Counted from the stretch's first letter, positions 12,061 through 24,517 are shown. The stretch is DNA of 64,000 bases from Megachile rotundata (GCF_050947335.1 NC_134984.1:11327926-11391925); one strand, 5' to 3'. The notes: generated from the letters alone by a model not told the origin. Made by a program: numbers and translations.

Positions 12061-13198
12061 ATGAAATTAAGATGTCAGAAAATTAATAATTAGGAAAATT
12101 AGGAAATTTATGTGTTCCCTACTTTAGGAACTTGAAAATTGAAGCAGTAGATAATTTTGAAATTCGCAAATTTGAGAATCAAAAAATTCTGAAAATCACA
12201 AATTTTCACAATTCTAAAATCCTCCAACTTCCTCAAAAACTAAAAAACCTTCCAAATCTCTAAATTTCGAAACTCCTAAATATTCAAACCTCTCACACCC
12301 CAAACTTTCAAATACATAAAAATCCTACTCTACATCCTCACATTTCAAAAACCAATACTTCACGACCAAACGACTATTATCACGAACAAACTAAAAACAA
12401 ATTCATCTATACCGTTCCTATTTCTCGTCGACCATTTATCCACCCATCGATCACGCGATATAAAGCGGTGATTAATAACAATCGCTCGAATGACGAACAA
12501 ATTACAGTGATTCGCGCACGAATCGCGAACACTGAATACGGAAATGCATAATGCAGTCTTCTATACATATATGTATACACGCTTCTGTTATCGTGCACGG
12601 GCTGCTGTATCCACGTGCATCTATATTTGCATAATAGCTGTGACCTCGTCTCTTTCCTTCGCCTAGCTTTAACTTACAGCTGAAACTAATAACGATCGTT
12701 ATCGGGATCGGTGTGGTCAGTTCCTCTTCCCCGAGATTGGTGAGCTGCAATTTTTGCACCGGCTATCCTACCTTCTTTACGGTACGTTCTTTATTGCAGC
12801 TTACCAAATGACACGCTCAGCGGTGAAATATCAGGTTATACGGCGGTTGCTACCTCATTTTATTCGTTCGTCTAATATACAAGTATCAACGCCGATATTG
12901 AAAGTATAATCTTACAAGGGTATAGGATCTTTTATTCTTATTTGATCACTAGCTTTAGTTACTAGTTTTTAATTATTGAAAGAGAGTCTTTAATTACTAG
13001 CTATAAAATAAAAATTGTTTATTACTATTATTAAGAGTACAGTTTATTTTACAACTTGGACGGGTCTTTTACCGATTCTGAATTTTTAATTTTATTTCTA
13101 GATTTATGCTTACGAAAAACAAATTACGGTTCACTTCCCTTTCATAATTTTCAGCAATGAATATATCATGAAATTCTATATCAGATGTGAATGATATA
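12061..13198. other. Non-coding, no gene seen
   Basis: 12180-12370 is a short C/A-rich degenerate repeat tail. 12400-12840 is moderate in GC with overlapping small open frames on the minus strand (63 and 85 codons) of no recognisable family. 12900-13190 is AT-rich. Confidence 0.5.
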
Positions 13199-13757
13199 TG
13201 AAGTGCGATCATTAAGTTCCGGGATTGTGTCTGCTGTGACCAAACGAATGACACGATTGACATGCACTCGCAGAACATAAGAATAACAATCTTCGAGACA
13301 TATGACACGAAGTTTGGAAGCGATATCTTCATTGAATCCTGTGTTATACAAGTTTATGGTAGCATACGCACGCTCTCCTTTGCGAAATCACGATGGACTC
13401 CGAATTGGAACAGAGGGACATAAAAAAAAAAGAAACATGGAAAATTGTCGTACTTCCTCACCCTCCGTATTCATCGGATTTGGAACCTTGTTATTTCTTT
13501 TTGTTTCCCAAAATGAAATTAAAACTCAAGGGTCGCCGATTTGACACGGTGGACGAGATTCAACGCGAATCGCAGCAGGTGCTTGACACGCTTCAACAAG
13601 AAGACTTCTACGAAGCTTTCCAAAAATGGCAGAGGCTCTGGGATCGGTGCATAGCTGCACAAGGGGACTACTTTGAAGGGGATAGTAGCCAAATTTGAAA
13701 CACGTGACTTTATCTCCATATACGGGACCAGTCCCGGAACTTAATGATCGCACCTCG
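13199..13757 (+). mobile_element. Internally deleted mariner-type element, 559 bp
   Basis: Terminal inverted repeats share AGGTGCGATCATTAAGTTCC (left end has one A for G) and match over about 26 bp. A TA target duplication lies at 13197-13198 and 13758-13759. The repeats differ from those of the mariners at 9.3 and 53.9 kb, so this is a separate lineage. An N-terminal stub is joined to the C-terminal part of a transposase, showing an internal deletion of most of the gene. Non-autonomous. Confidence 0.92.
13393..13698 (+). pseudogene. Deleted mariner-type transposase
   Basis: The frame starts at the natural start (MDSELEQRDI, a typical N-terminus for this lineage), runs about 16 residues through an A-rich junction, and continues into the C-terminal part: PHPPYSSDLEPCYFFLFPK, then LKLKGRRFDT, and the family tail CIAAQGDYFEGD. 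The DNA-binding domain and the first two catalytic aspartates are gone. The third, normally the D before FFLF, is replaced by tyrosine. The protein cannot catalyse transposition. That the frame is still open across the junction is probably chance or recent deletion. Confidence 0.88.
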
Positions 13758-13759
13758 TA

Positions 13760-15464
13760 TATCATAATATTTTAAATAAGTAAAATATTCAAATGCATGC
13801 TACATATTGCAGGTGCATATAACCCCCATACGAATAGACATTAATAAATCATTTAAGGTAGAATGGCAATTTTAGCATTTGTTTCATACTTAAAGAAATA
13901 AGTAAATCAACACAGACGAATTTAATAAATATATTAAACCTAGTGAGGCTCCTGAGATGACTCGATCTGTATTTGTTTGTCTGTGCTACGCCACAGGCCG
14001 CCATCTTGGTGCCTCTTGACTTGAAATTCTCAAGATGGATTCGTAAAGCTGTGAATGCATTTGAGTAGTGACATTTACTGTTAATTTATTATTTAATGTT
14101 TACTGTGAGTGGAGCAACTTTACTTTTCAAGAGAACCTGGTTTATTGTGTATTTGGTTATTAATAAATAATAATATCGTATTAGTAATAAGTAATATAAT
14201 TTAATATTAATAGGGTCAATAATGTAGTAATACATAGTATGACGTTATTAATAAGTAATATAATAACAATGTAATGTTAGGAGTAAATAACATAATAGTT
14301 AATTAATATCTATAATTAATATTATAGTATAGTAATACTATATCATTGTTATTAAATAATATAACATAATATCAATATAAGGTTCTTTATAAGTATATCG
14401 TAATATTCACAATAGCATAGTGATAATGTGACTCTATTAATAAATATTTCAATAACAATATAACAGTATTAATAACGTACTGTAATATAATATAATAATA
14501 CTCTACTGATCATATGGCATTGCATACACAAATGACCATACAGTAAAAATAACAATATTAATAACTTTGAATAACTAAATAACCGAACTGTCCTTAAAAT
14601 TAATTTATAAGCGTCTTTAGACAATAAGTTAAAAGACTAATTACTTGAACTTATAAATTACATCCCCAAAAAATCACTTATTAATGTAAACCTGGAATAT
14701 CAGATATGACGTCACCAGATTCGTATCAATTAAATATCCTTCGTATTTTCACGATTCGAAAGTGTGCAACGAAAAAGTCCAACTACATTATGCACAACCT
14801 GATTTCGGTGTTAGGTTAACTCAATTCCAAACGCGTGTGCGTTAATTGCGCGAAACTCCCTGATTATCCTCGCGTTTAAATCGCATTAATCTGTAGCGGC
14901 AAGGGCAGCGACTGTGATATTACCGCATCCTTCCTGCTGACCCTTTCGTCGGCTTCCACAAATAGATCGTCTGTGTTTCGAGCGTTTAATTTGTAAAACG
15001 TTGCAATTGGTCGCTATTCAAACGGGCGTATTCCAAATTACGACGACAAAAGGGTTAAAGCAACTAATGACTTTGAAATTTCAAGCGTATCTAATATTAC
15101 GATGTTGTAACGATCGATCGCGGAAACACTGTCGGAGAATTGGATTTCGCGTCAATGTGATTTAACTCTGAGTAGTTAATTTATTAACACAATCGTACTG
15201 TAGTTCTTAGTGTAATTGTTGGGATCTCGAAGAGATTGGCTGTTTCCGTGAACGAAAGGTTTACTAATTACAGTCTTAGATCACTCCGAAACTCGACTAA
15301 CTACAATTACGAACAAGAGCGCAGAGGATTTGAACATTTGGGATTAATTTGGAACCGTAGCAATTTAGTGCGCTGGGAGTTTAATGAGCTAATGATATAG
15401 GGATATTGGGATCTAGGAATATTGGCAATTAGGGGTATTGTGTTGTTAAAATCAAGTTCGAGTG
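13760..15464. other. AT-rich intergenic or intronic DNA
   Basis: 13960-14060 is a small GC-richer patch. 14150-14560 is a low-complexity TAATA-rich tract. 14700-15420 is of moderate complexity and has no open frame longer than about 60 codons. No gene, RNA or mobile element is recognised. Confidence 0.55.
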
Positions 15465-15745
15465 ATATCTACGAATGTTAATGTGATGTTAAGATTTAAG
15501 TTGATTGGTATCTGATATTGTGATGTTAAGATTCAATAGATATTGTGACGTTAAGATTTAATAGATATTGTGACGTTAAGATTCAATAGATATTGTGACG
15601 TTAAGATTTAATAGATATTGTGACGTTAAGATTTAATAGATATTGTGACGTTAAGATTCAATAGATATTGTGACGTTAAGATTTAATTGATATTGTGACG
15701 TTAAAATTCAATAGATATTGTGACGTTAAGATTCAATCAAACCGA
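15465..15745. repeat. 25-bp tandem repeat carrying TGACG
   Basis: GATATTGTGACGTTAAGATT recurs at exactly 25-bp spacing from 15539 to 15714 (eight units), differing mainly at one C/T position. Older units with TGATGTTAAG lie upstream to about 15465. Each unit contains TGACGTTA, a half-site of the CRE type. Confidence 0.93.
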
Positions 15746-15993
15746 TTTCTGGTGATATTGTGATGCAGGTTTGTATTTAGGGACATCGGAGAGCATCTAG
15801 AGTTATTAGGAATTTTATATTAGATAATGCAGATCTAAAAGGATATTAGATTTTAAGATCTAGATCTAGAGACTGTAGGATTTAGTGAAGAAGTATTTAG
15901 TGAACTGTAGGATTCTATGGAAGCAGGTATTTAGGAATGTGAGTCTATGAATTAGAGACTTGAACTCAAGAATACTGAAATGTGAACCTTTTA

Positions 15994-16740
15994 AACACAA
16001 CGCGTCACTATAATGCTTTACGCGGATACCATCTTTGCACGACCACTATACTGGCTCTCGCGGATACCATCTCACTATACAACGCTCCACTATAGTTAGT
16101 GAATATCATCGTAATGCATTGTTAACTTGTTTGGTTGAATGCGCCAATTTGACTGACAGTATACGTGCGGATCATTGTTACCTCATAATAACCTTGCTGC
16201 TTTATCACGCCTCTCACGCTATTATAAATGAATATTGATAAAAAAGGACCAAATCACTTTGACCTTGACATGTACTACTAAGAACGTGTTCCTAACTTCA
16301 CCCTATAACTTAACCTCTTAGGTGCGACGCGCCACTATAGTGGCTTTCGCGGATACCATCTCTCTGTACGACGGTCCACTATAGTTTCGCGAATGTCATC
16401 GTAGATTACATAGCGCCACTATAGTGGCTCACTCTACTGGCTCACTCGCTCACCGTTTCAATTGAATGATCGTTTTCATATGTTTTGATTCGCACTTTTT
16501 TGCCTTCACCACGTTTTATAAGAGTATTAACAAATCCCACAAAAGTACATTACGTGTAAATAAAAGGTACCGAGTAGTTTAGGCACCATGAGAGCACCTC
16601 TTTGCACTAATACGATATTGGAAACATTTGGAAATTACATATTTTGTGAATTCTCTAAAAGAGTAAATTATCGAAGTTAACGCATATCATATCTTTGTGA
16701 AAATTATAATTTGAGCATGAAAAACTTCATTCCAATGGGT
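15994..16740 (+). repeat. Dispersed repeat with CCACTATAGTGG palindromes, copy 1
   Basis: About 740 bp, present in reverse orientation at 59930-60645 with high identity. It contains two related blocks, near 15999-16112 and 16329-16448, each with GCGGATACCATCT and paired ACTATAGT sites; the 12-bp palindrome CCACTATAGTGG occurs in full. The intervening DNA has no long open frame. Copy 1 carries an extra partial block of about 36 bp at its left end. No transposase or terminal repeats are visible, so its class is unresolved. Confidence 0.88.
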
Positions 16741-17799
16741 ATGTAAGAATGTGGTACTGTATGGTCTTGAGACGTTGGAATCTTCAAAAGATATTGAAGT
16801 GTTACGATCCAATTGTGTTTGTACTTAGGAATAATAGAATATTGGAATATAATGATTTTGGAGTACTAGGGATACGGAACATTACTATGTAGGTATAACA
16901 CATCATTACTGTATAAGAGTATTTTGATACATCCATATTAGAATTGAAGAATCTGATGATATTGTCAAGTATTAACCTAATCTTTACGAATCTAATGCTA
17001 TGGAGACATGGAAAGCGTGATCTCAAAGTACTCTAAAATTAAGAATACTAAAATCTAGGAATTCTATTTGCACACGAATAAAGATCATGCTCCAGTTCAT
17101 AATCCATCCCAAATTAGGTCCCCTAAATAGTATACATAAGAGAAACAGTACAAAGGAAACATCACGTTGCCAGCAGAGGTTCCGGAAAATGAACATTATT
17201 TATGTCCTATTTTATTCTTGAAAGTCGTTACGTATGCATAGAGCCATTGCAGCATTACGCGTGCACATAAATGAAGCCGCGTAAGAAGAAGTATCTAGCT
17301 GGTCGTTATTCAAAAGCAGCTGGCAGATAGTTATAATTATAGAATACTTAATAAGCGGTTACGGGATGATATAAGGTTGCGGGTGTCTTTCGGACACGGA
17401 AGAAGCTCGAATTAGGTAGTTACTTCAAGATGATATCGTTGATAAATGGAGAAACTTTACCGACTTATAATTTATTTACTTTCTCATTATTCCTTTCGTA
17501 TCAGTTTTAAAATAACGTTCCACTCGCGGGAAAGTTAGCGTCATTTTGATGAAGATGCCAAATGAGAAACTAGATCTACTTTCGATCGGCCATTTTTCAT
17601 ACAGTTTCAGAACTTTTGAATTAAACAGTAAGTTGCTGCGTTTTATGCCACGGATTTCTAATGGGGGAAATTATTGTGGGATTAGTGTAAATTGATATTT
17701 ATCGCGGTTGCTGCGGTGTGGAATTTCGTATTCAGTTTGGAGAACGTTTTAGTATTTTCTGATTTAAAGGCTATTTTGAAATTTATGTGGTTGAATATT
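16741..17799. other. Non-coding, no feature recognised
   Basis: Mixed-complexity AT-rich sequence. The longest open frame (74 codons, minus strand, 16802-17026) has no recognisable similarity. Confidence 0.55.
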
Positions 17800-18300
17800 T
17801 GAATGCGAGAATTGAGGAATAGTGAAATTTATGAATTCTCAAATCTTCAAATTCTAGTATTTTTATATTCTAATTTGCAAGCTTTAGTTTTCATATAAAC
17901 ATTTTCAAGTATGCAAATTTTGGAATTTGCTTATTTCTGAATGTCCATCTTGCCATTTCCATCTCTTCTAAATTTATAAATTATCATATCTGAGATTGTA
18001 AACATGCCAAAAGCTCAAATCTCCAAATTTCCAAATGTTAAATTTGCAAATCCAAAGTCTTCAAATATCGAAATTCTGAAATCCTAAAATTCTTAAATTC
18101 TAAAATTTCTAAATTTCCAAATCCCTACATGTCCAAATTTCTACATCCCTAAACCCCTACATCCCCAAATTCCCAAAGTCCTATATCCTTAAATTCCTAC
18201 ATCTTGAAATTCCTTTATCCCCAAATTCCTAAATTTCCAAACCCCTGCAACCAAATATCTACATCCTCAAATTCCTAAATCTCCAAATTCTCTTCAACTC
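17800..18300. repeat. Degenerate AAATTCCTAAATCCC minisatellite
   Basis: C/A/T-rich words AAATTTCCAAA, AAATTCCTA and CATCCCC recur with a loose 10-16 bp spacing. G is nearly absent from the plus strand after about 18010. Confidence 0.75.
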
Positions 18301-18699
18301 TGCACTACAGAAATACATTTGCTTCGCCAGCTCTTGTATTAATGCCACTCCAATTTAGAACCAAACTTCTACTGAAAATTACAAATACAAACTTTTGATT
18401 AATTTTGCATAGATTGTTTGTACATAGAACGTATTTTAACTCATTTACAAGCCACACAATAACTGTACGATATAATAATAATTCAATAAAATTCGCTCTA
18501 AAAGTAGACATGGAAGGTGTTTCATAACTTTCAATTAATACTTCAGGGGGTGAAATGGGGTGGAATTTAGAACTGAAAGTTTATAATCCTATTTTGATTC
18601 AAAGCATTACATATTTATTACGTTCTTAATAAAGTTCATTAATTAATTCTGAACTAAAGTATGCAGAGGTTGTAGTATTTTACAGGGATCGAAGAATTT

Positions 18700-19545
18700 T
18701 CAAGTGTAAAACTCCTTGCATTTTTAAATGTTTAAATATTGAAACTCACAGCTCCATCAATTTCTTAATCTTTCTAAATTTCAGGGTTCGCAGATTTCTA
18801 AATGCGCAAGTTCTTAAACTTTCAAATATCTAAATTTGCAATATTTCTAAATTTATGTACTTTTATATTTTCAAATTACTAAATTCTGAATTTAACAAAT
18901 GTCTAAATTCGTAAATTCTCTTAGAAATTCTTAGAAATTTATAAATTTATAAACTTCTACATTTCTAAATTTCTGAATCTCCAAATTCTTAATTCTCAGT
19001 TCTTAGATCCCTAAATTCATAAGTTTAGCCAAATTCCTAAATTTTCGAAATTCCAAAACTTCCAAATTTGCAAATTCTCAAGTCCATAAACTTACAAATG
19101 CCCACATACCCCAATTTCTAAATTCTGAAATCCCTAAATGTTCAAACCCTTCAATAGTGAAATGTATAAGCTTCTAAATTCCTAAATTTCCAAACCTATA
19201 AATTCCCAAATCGATAAACTTCCCAATCTCTAAATTGCCAAACCTCTCTATTCCCAAAATCCCTTAATACTCAAATCCCGAAATTCCCAAACACCTAAAT
19301 TCCCCAATCCATAAACTCTCAAATCCCTAAACCCCCAAATCTCCACATTCCTAAAACAATAAACTTCCCAATCTCTAAAAAACCTCTATCTTTCCAAACC
19401 CCTTAATGCTCAAATCCCCAAGTTCTCAAATTCCTAAATTCCCCAATCCATAAACTCTCAAATTCCTAAACCCCCAAACCTCTAAATTCTCCAATCCTCA
19501 AATTTCCAAATCACTAAATCCCCCAATTCCCACCTTTATCGCCTA
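18700..19545. repeat. Degenerate AAATTCCTAAATCCC minisatellite, second block
   Basis: Same vocabulary as 17800-18300. Better-preserved pieces at 19250-19520 show longer repeated phrases such as CCAATCCATAAACTCTC at 19305 and 19443. The intervening 18301-18699 is ordinary AT-rich DNA without a gene. Confidence 0.78.
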
Positions 19546-22325
19546 CTAAAAAAAGATGTGCAGTCAATGTTTTCCTGCAATCAATTCGTTCTTTCATCGC
19601 AGCGCGATCACGAAGGAAATAGTAAAACCGGGGTTAATTTCTTCGTCAACAGCATCCCTTACTGTTTTAATTAGAGGCAGCGGTTTCAACATCGGACGAC
19701 CGTGGAATACCAGATCCTTGGATTATGATTCTTTATATATTCCACCCGCATACGGCCGTATGATTTGCATGATAATAGGGCCACAACAGTAAAGAGCTCT
19801 TCCATTCATTTTTCACGATATTTCTTTGCGTTCATCGTCCTCTTTTAGATCGTTTATTTTTAATTAACATCTGATTGACAGGGTCAATGGGTTCATCGTG
19901 TATGTCTAACGCCTCAGAGTATAAAACGATATACACGAAATTTATTGTTTTAATGAAGAATTCGACTGGTATGACGATAAAAAGTGTTATTGGAAATATT
20001 TTGTGATGCTTCATTTTTATTATTTTAGTAAAAACAATTGGTGGTTTATAGACAAGTTTGGACCAAATATTTGGGGTGGTTTATAGAAAAGTTTGAGAAC
20101 GTACTGGCTATTTTTAATTGATGTTAAAAGAGGATGAATTTATGTAAAAGCATAAATATAAGTAAAAATATGAGTAAACAGATATATAATATTTATTAGT
20201 ATTCATTACAAAAATATATTTGTTAACTGTACAGCTAAGAAACAACTTGTTAATTTTATCATATTCTACACTGTGCACAAACTGTTTTACAAATATTTAA
20301 AAATATTCAAATTCAATTTTTACTTATTTTAAATTCGGAGTTCAAGTCCGATTATTTACATAGCGATTGGTACCAAATTAACAACATTTCGTTTTTCATT
20401 GACATAACATTTTCACTATTTTGTCTTAATATTGTAGCTGTGATTTTGTCTAACACCTGACAAATTATAACAAAAAGCGATCTTCCAAAATAAACGACTC
20501 AGTCGTAGTAATCTGAAGTGCACGCATGAATGTCCTGATCGCATCGTCGATTGTTCCATCAGAACGTTCATCATTCCCGATGATACAGTTTCAGCATGGC
20601 TTCGGTTACGATAACACTGGAGAATGATTAACACCAGTCGTGCTTGACGGATAATTATTGACCGAGACCCTTGATACGGCACTGCATTTACGAGTTCATC
20701 TAGTGGACCAGGTGTCTCGAAAACAACAGACATTTGGTCAGATGCATTCGCCCGTTCCGGAGTACGTGCGCAAACAGATGGATTGATACTGCCTTAACGT
20801 CCCCACAATTCAGCGGCGCCATATTGTAAATAAGATCCTTCTTGAACATAGATCTGCTCCTTATCTGATCTATTGGACGATTTAGCACCGACATATTCTA
20901 CACAACAATCTTATCGAACAATCAACGTGCAACATTGTGCTGCAGCCTTGATACGTCATCCCCGATGCGAATATCCCTTAATACGGATCGTTAGTGTGGA
21001 CACCTTGGCACTGATCATCTAATAGGAACACATCTTTTTATATGGTAAAAATATTTATCCATAAAATTAGTTGCACTGCTAATTACAGAAAGGGAAAAAC
21101 ACATTTTCTCTTCTGTAAATGGAGTAATATGTTAATAAAAATATCATGTAATATGTATTTTGAATTCCTCTCGATATTCTCTAACACCCTGTATTAACAA
21201 GTAATTTATAAAGAATCCTGATTATTAAAATGTCAGAGCATAAATCCAGTAAAATACATCGATCAAAATATAATTTGAATGTTTCTTGCACAGCCATTAA
21301 TACACCCATCAACAAGTTTCCATTCTGTAAAAATACAAATGGCAAAACTTGGCAAGTTAATAACAAGCCGGAAATTTATGTGTTTCACTTGAATGAAGTT
21401 CAATCATTTTCGCGTCAATAAATCTGACAAAACCTCTGTCAAACCAAAGATTTTAATTATTTTCGCACGTTTCGGCAGGTTAGAATTGAATCGAAACAAA
21501 TTCGCGTGGAACAATAACTCTCCTTGATTCCGTTCTGAATCGAAAGGCTTGAAATATTGAAAATTTCGTTTCTCGAAAAGTTTAATTTTTCATTTCGTCC
21601 GAAGATTAATGAACTTCCAATGGGTAAAATTGTTCGAATAACGCGAAAATGAAACAAGCATTTAGCATTTCTTCCGTGTCGGCGATTTACTCTGTTCCCA
21701 TTAATTTCCCGCGCAAATTCGACATTAATAACGTAGTTCCAGGAATTTTCCACGGAAACGAGGGACAGAAAAATGGGGCAACTTTCGGGGGCTTTTCTCT
21801 CGCACCTTTCGATGATAAAACTCGACGTCCCGATGGATTTCGAAACTTCTTCAACTTATAATTGGATTCTTTCAGCGACTAGCAACGTGCAAAATTCAGA
21901 GGTTTTCGCCGACAATAAAAATACAGATTCGTTTAAGCCACCATAAAGACGTCCATTCACCGATCGTACCTTTTCGAGTCCCCATCTTTATAATCACCCC
22001 AAGTTTCTGGCGAAAGTTTCGCAGAAACCCCCCGACGAATCGTCAAAATCTCGGTGTCCCGTTTCCCGATCCAGTTCTCATGAAAACGCGAAACTTAGAG
22101 CGTGGTATCGAAAGTTGTTCTGGGAAAATTTGTTCGTCACGATTCGACGAATACGACCCTCTTGACACCCCTTTATCCTGACTATTTGCCTTCCGAGAAC
22201 AAGATCAGAACGCGTTTGAACACCAATTTCAAACATTCATAAAGTTACTCTCTCCGAAAATCATTTTGTTAAAATTCATGTTTCGGGATATTTCGTTTTA
22301 ATGTTGGTCGTGTTAACGTATGTGT
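19546..22325. other. Non-coding with three moderate-GC patches
   Basis: Patches at 19560-19800, 20480-21000 and 21640-22200 are richer in GC. The middle one has overlapping minus-strand open frames of 105 and 64 codons and the last a plus-strand frame of 70 codons. None resembles a family I know and none is framed by convincing splice sites. They may be conserved non-coding elements or old insertions. The rest is AT-rich. Confidence 0.45.
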
Positions 22326-22795
22326 TATGGATGGGTTTGTTCAGGTTATGTGTACGTCACATATGTGTGTCGATGTAATGGACATGTGTCACACATGTAG
22401 TTTCATATAAGGAATGTCTGATGACATCACATATACATATTCATGTACTGAGTGTCCTATGACGTCACACATGTGTGTTGAGTACGTCATAACGTCACAT
22501 ATGCATATTCATGTAATGAGTACCTCATAACGTTACATATGTATGTCCACGTAATGAGTTTATAATAACGTCACACATGTACATATATCCTCCTAATGAG
22601 TATCCGAGGACGCCACACATGTATGTTCACGTGATGAGTATGTGATGACATATGATAACATGTATGTTTATGTAATCAGTATGTGACGGCGTCACATATG
22701 TACATATGTTCATTCAATGAGTATGCAATGATATAACACATGTATGTTCACGTAATAGATATGCAATGACATCACATATGTGCATTCACACAATG
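22326..22795. repeat. Degenerate ~45-bp tandem repeat rich in ACGTCACATATGT
   Basis: About ten diverged units. Each contains a core like TGACGTCACATATGTATGTT followed by CACGTAATGAGTATG. Several copies keep TGACGTCA (the full CRE palindrome) or ACGTCAC next to CACATGTG/ACATATGT. The units show compensated variation in the spacers while the TGACG-CAC part is more constant. Confidence 0.8.
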
Positions 22796-22804
22796 TATTT
22801 TTAC

Positions 22805-23500
22805 AAGAGGTTTCCCAAAATTCTGGAATTCAAAACTTTCCAATTTTCCCAAAATTCCCAAAATTCCTAAGTTCCCAAAATTCCCAAAATTCCCAAATTC
22901 CCAATTTTCCCAAAATTTCCAAATTTCCCAAAATCCCCAAATTCTCAAATTTCCAAATTCCCAAATTCCCAAATTTCCAAATTCCCAAAATTCCCAAAAT
23001 TCTCAAATTCCTAATTTTCTCAAAATTCCCAAAATTCTGGAATTCTCAACTTCTCAATTTCACCAAAATTCCTAAAATTCCAAAATTTCCAAATTCCCAA
23101 ATTCCCAACATTCGCAAAATTTCCAAAATTCCCAAAATTCTTAAATTCCCAATTTTCTCAAAATTCCCAAAATTCTGGAATTCCCAACTTCTCAATTTCA
23201 CCAAAATTCCTAAAATTCCCAAAATTCCCAAAATTCCAAAAATTCCCAAATTCCCAACATTCGCAAAATTTCCAAAATTCCCAAAATTCTTAAATTCCCA
23301 ATTTTCTCAAAATTCCCAAAATTCTGGAATTCCCAACTTCTCAATTTCACCAAAATTCCTAAAATTCCCAAAATTCCCAAAATTCCCAAATTCCCAAATT
23401 CCCAAAATTCCCAACTTTCCAATTTTCCCAAAATTCCCCAAATTCCTAAATTCCCAATTTTCCCAAAATTGCCAAAATTCTCAAAAGTTCCAAATATGCA
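22805..23500. repeat. AAATTCCC minisatellite with ~140-bp higher-order repeat
   Basis: The basic unit is AAAATTCCC or AAATTCCC. A larger unit that includes ATTCTGGAATTC followed by CAACTTCTCAATTTCACC recurs with right edges near 23040, 23178 and 23327 (spacing 138 and 149 bp). G is almost absent on the plus strand. A 323-codon frame crosses the array (22780-23751) only because the repeat lacks stop codons in that frame; it is not a gene. Confidence 0.94.
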
Positions 23501-24143
23501 AACCTCCGAAGAATCCACAAGTGGCAACCGCTCAGTCACCTCGCATGATTACACCATTTTTCCCCAGGGAAAGCTTTACTCGTGACTGTACCGGTTTTCT
23601 TTATAACGAATCGAGTAATCTTGGAGTTTTATGGGCAGACGCATTTCGCGGCAACCACAGCCAAACCCATTCAGCTCTCGTCGGCCACACGAGACTTCTG
23701 AATGTTTCAGAGTCTGAAGACAGATCTCCGTCGCGGGTATTTTTATGGTGACAGGTGAGATTCATTCACGCCAGGTGTCTCGGGTGCTTTTATCCCTTTT
23801 GGATGGGATCCTGTGTTTAGCAGCGAGGTACGTTCTTGCGCTATGGTTATGGCCGAAACTTTTACATGACTACCCTGTTGATATATTGTCGCGTGTTACA
23901 CGTTGATTCAGATTTTTGCTCATAAAATTTGTGGCTGGGTTTTGCAAGTGAAAATAAGGGAAGATGTAGGGAACATTGACTATAAACGTTTCGGGTGGTA
24001 GAAGAGATGGGACCAATGTGATGAAGTACTTGTTATGAAAATCGATATCGAGTGTTATTTTAGATTTGTATTCGTGCATATATGTATTAAGGGAGGTACA
24101 TCGTTTAATACAAGAATTGTAAATTTGGAAATTTGTTATTTTG
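23501..24143. other. GC-richer patch with paired splice-like sites
   Basis: An acceptor-like ACCATTTTTCCCCAG ends at 23567 and a strong donor-like ACAG/GTGAGA sits at 23754/23755. One frame between them is open from the acceptor to a TGA at 23749-23751, just before the donor, so it could not be an ordinary internal coding exon. A non-coding exon or chance remains. After 23800 nothing is recognised. Confidence 0.35.
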
Positions 24144-24517
24144 CAATTTTAGAATTTTAGAATTTTAGAATTTTAGAATTTTAGAATTTTAGAATTTTAG
24201 AATTTTAGAATTTTAGAATTTTAGAATTTTAGAATTTTAGAATTTTAGAATTTTAGAATTTCAGAATTTTAGAATTTTAGAATTTTAGAATTTTAGAATT
24301 TTAGAATTTTAGAATTTTAGAATTTTAGAATTTTAGAATTTTAGAATTTTAGAATTTTAGAATTTTAGTATTTTAGAATTTTAGAATTTTAGAATTTTAG
24401 AATTTTAGAATTTTAGAATTTTAGAATTTTAGAATTTTAGAATTTTAGAATTTTAGAATTTTAGAATTTTAGAATTTTAGAATTTTAGAATTTTAGAATT
24501 TTAGAATTTTAGAATTT
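24144..24517. repeat. Near-perfect 8-bp array (AGAATTTT)n
   Basis: About 46 uninterrupted copies of AGAATTTT with only two visible single-base variants (a TTCAG near 24260 and a TTAGTA near 24368). Such uniformity suggests very recent expansion or continuing correction by slippage or gene conversion. Confidence 0.97.

Noticed and set aside
15539..15740. CRISPR-like array
   Set aside because: The units are contiguous with no unique spacers, in an evidently eukaryotic window.
20416..20894. Minus-strand frames of 105 and 64 codons as a gene
   Set aside because: They overlap in different frames, have no recognisable domain and no splice signals joining them.
22780..23751. 323-codon open frame on the plus strand
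   Set aside because: It runs through the AAATTCCC minisatellite, giving IPKFPKF-type repeats, and stays open only because the array has no stop in that frame; other frames and the minus strand are also open.
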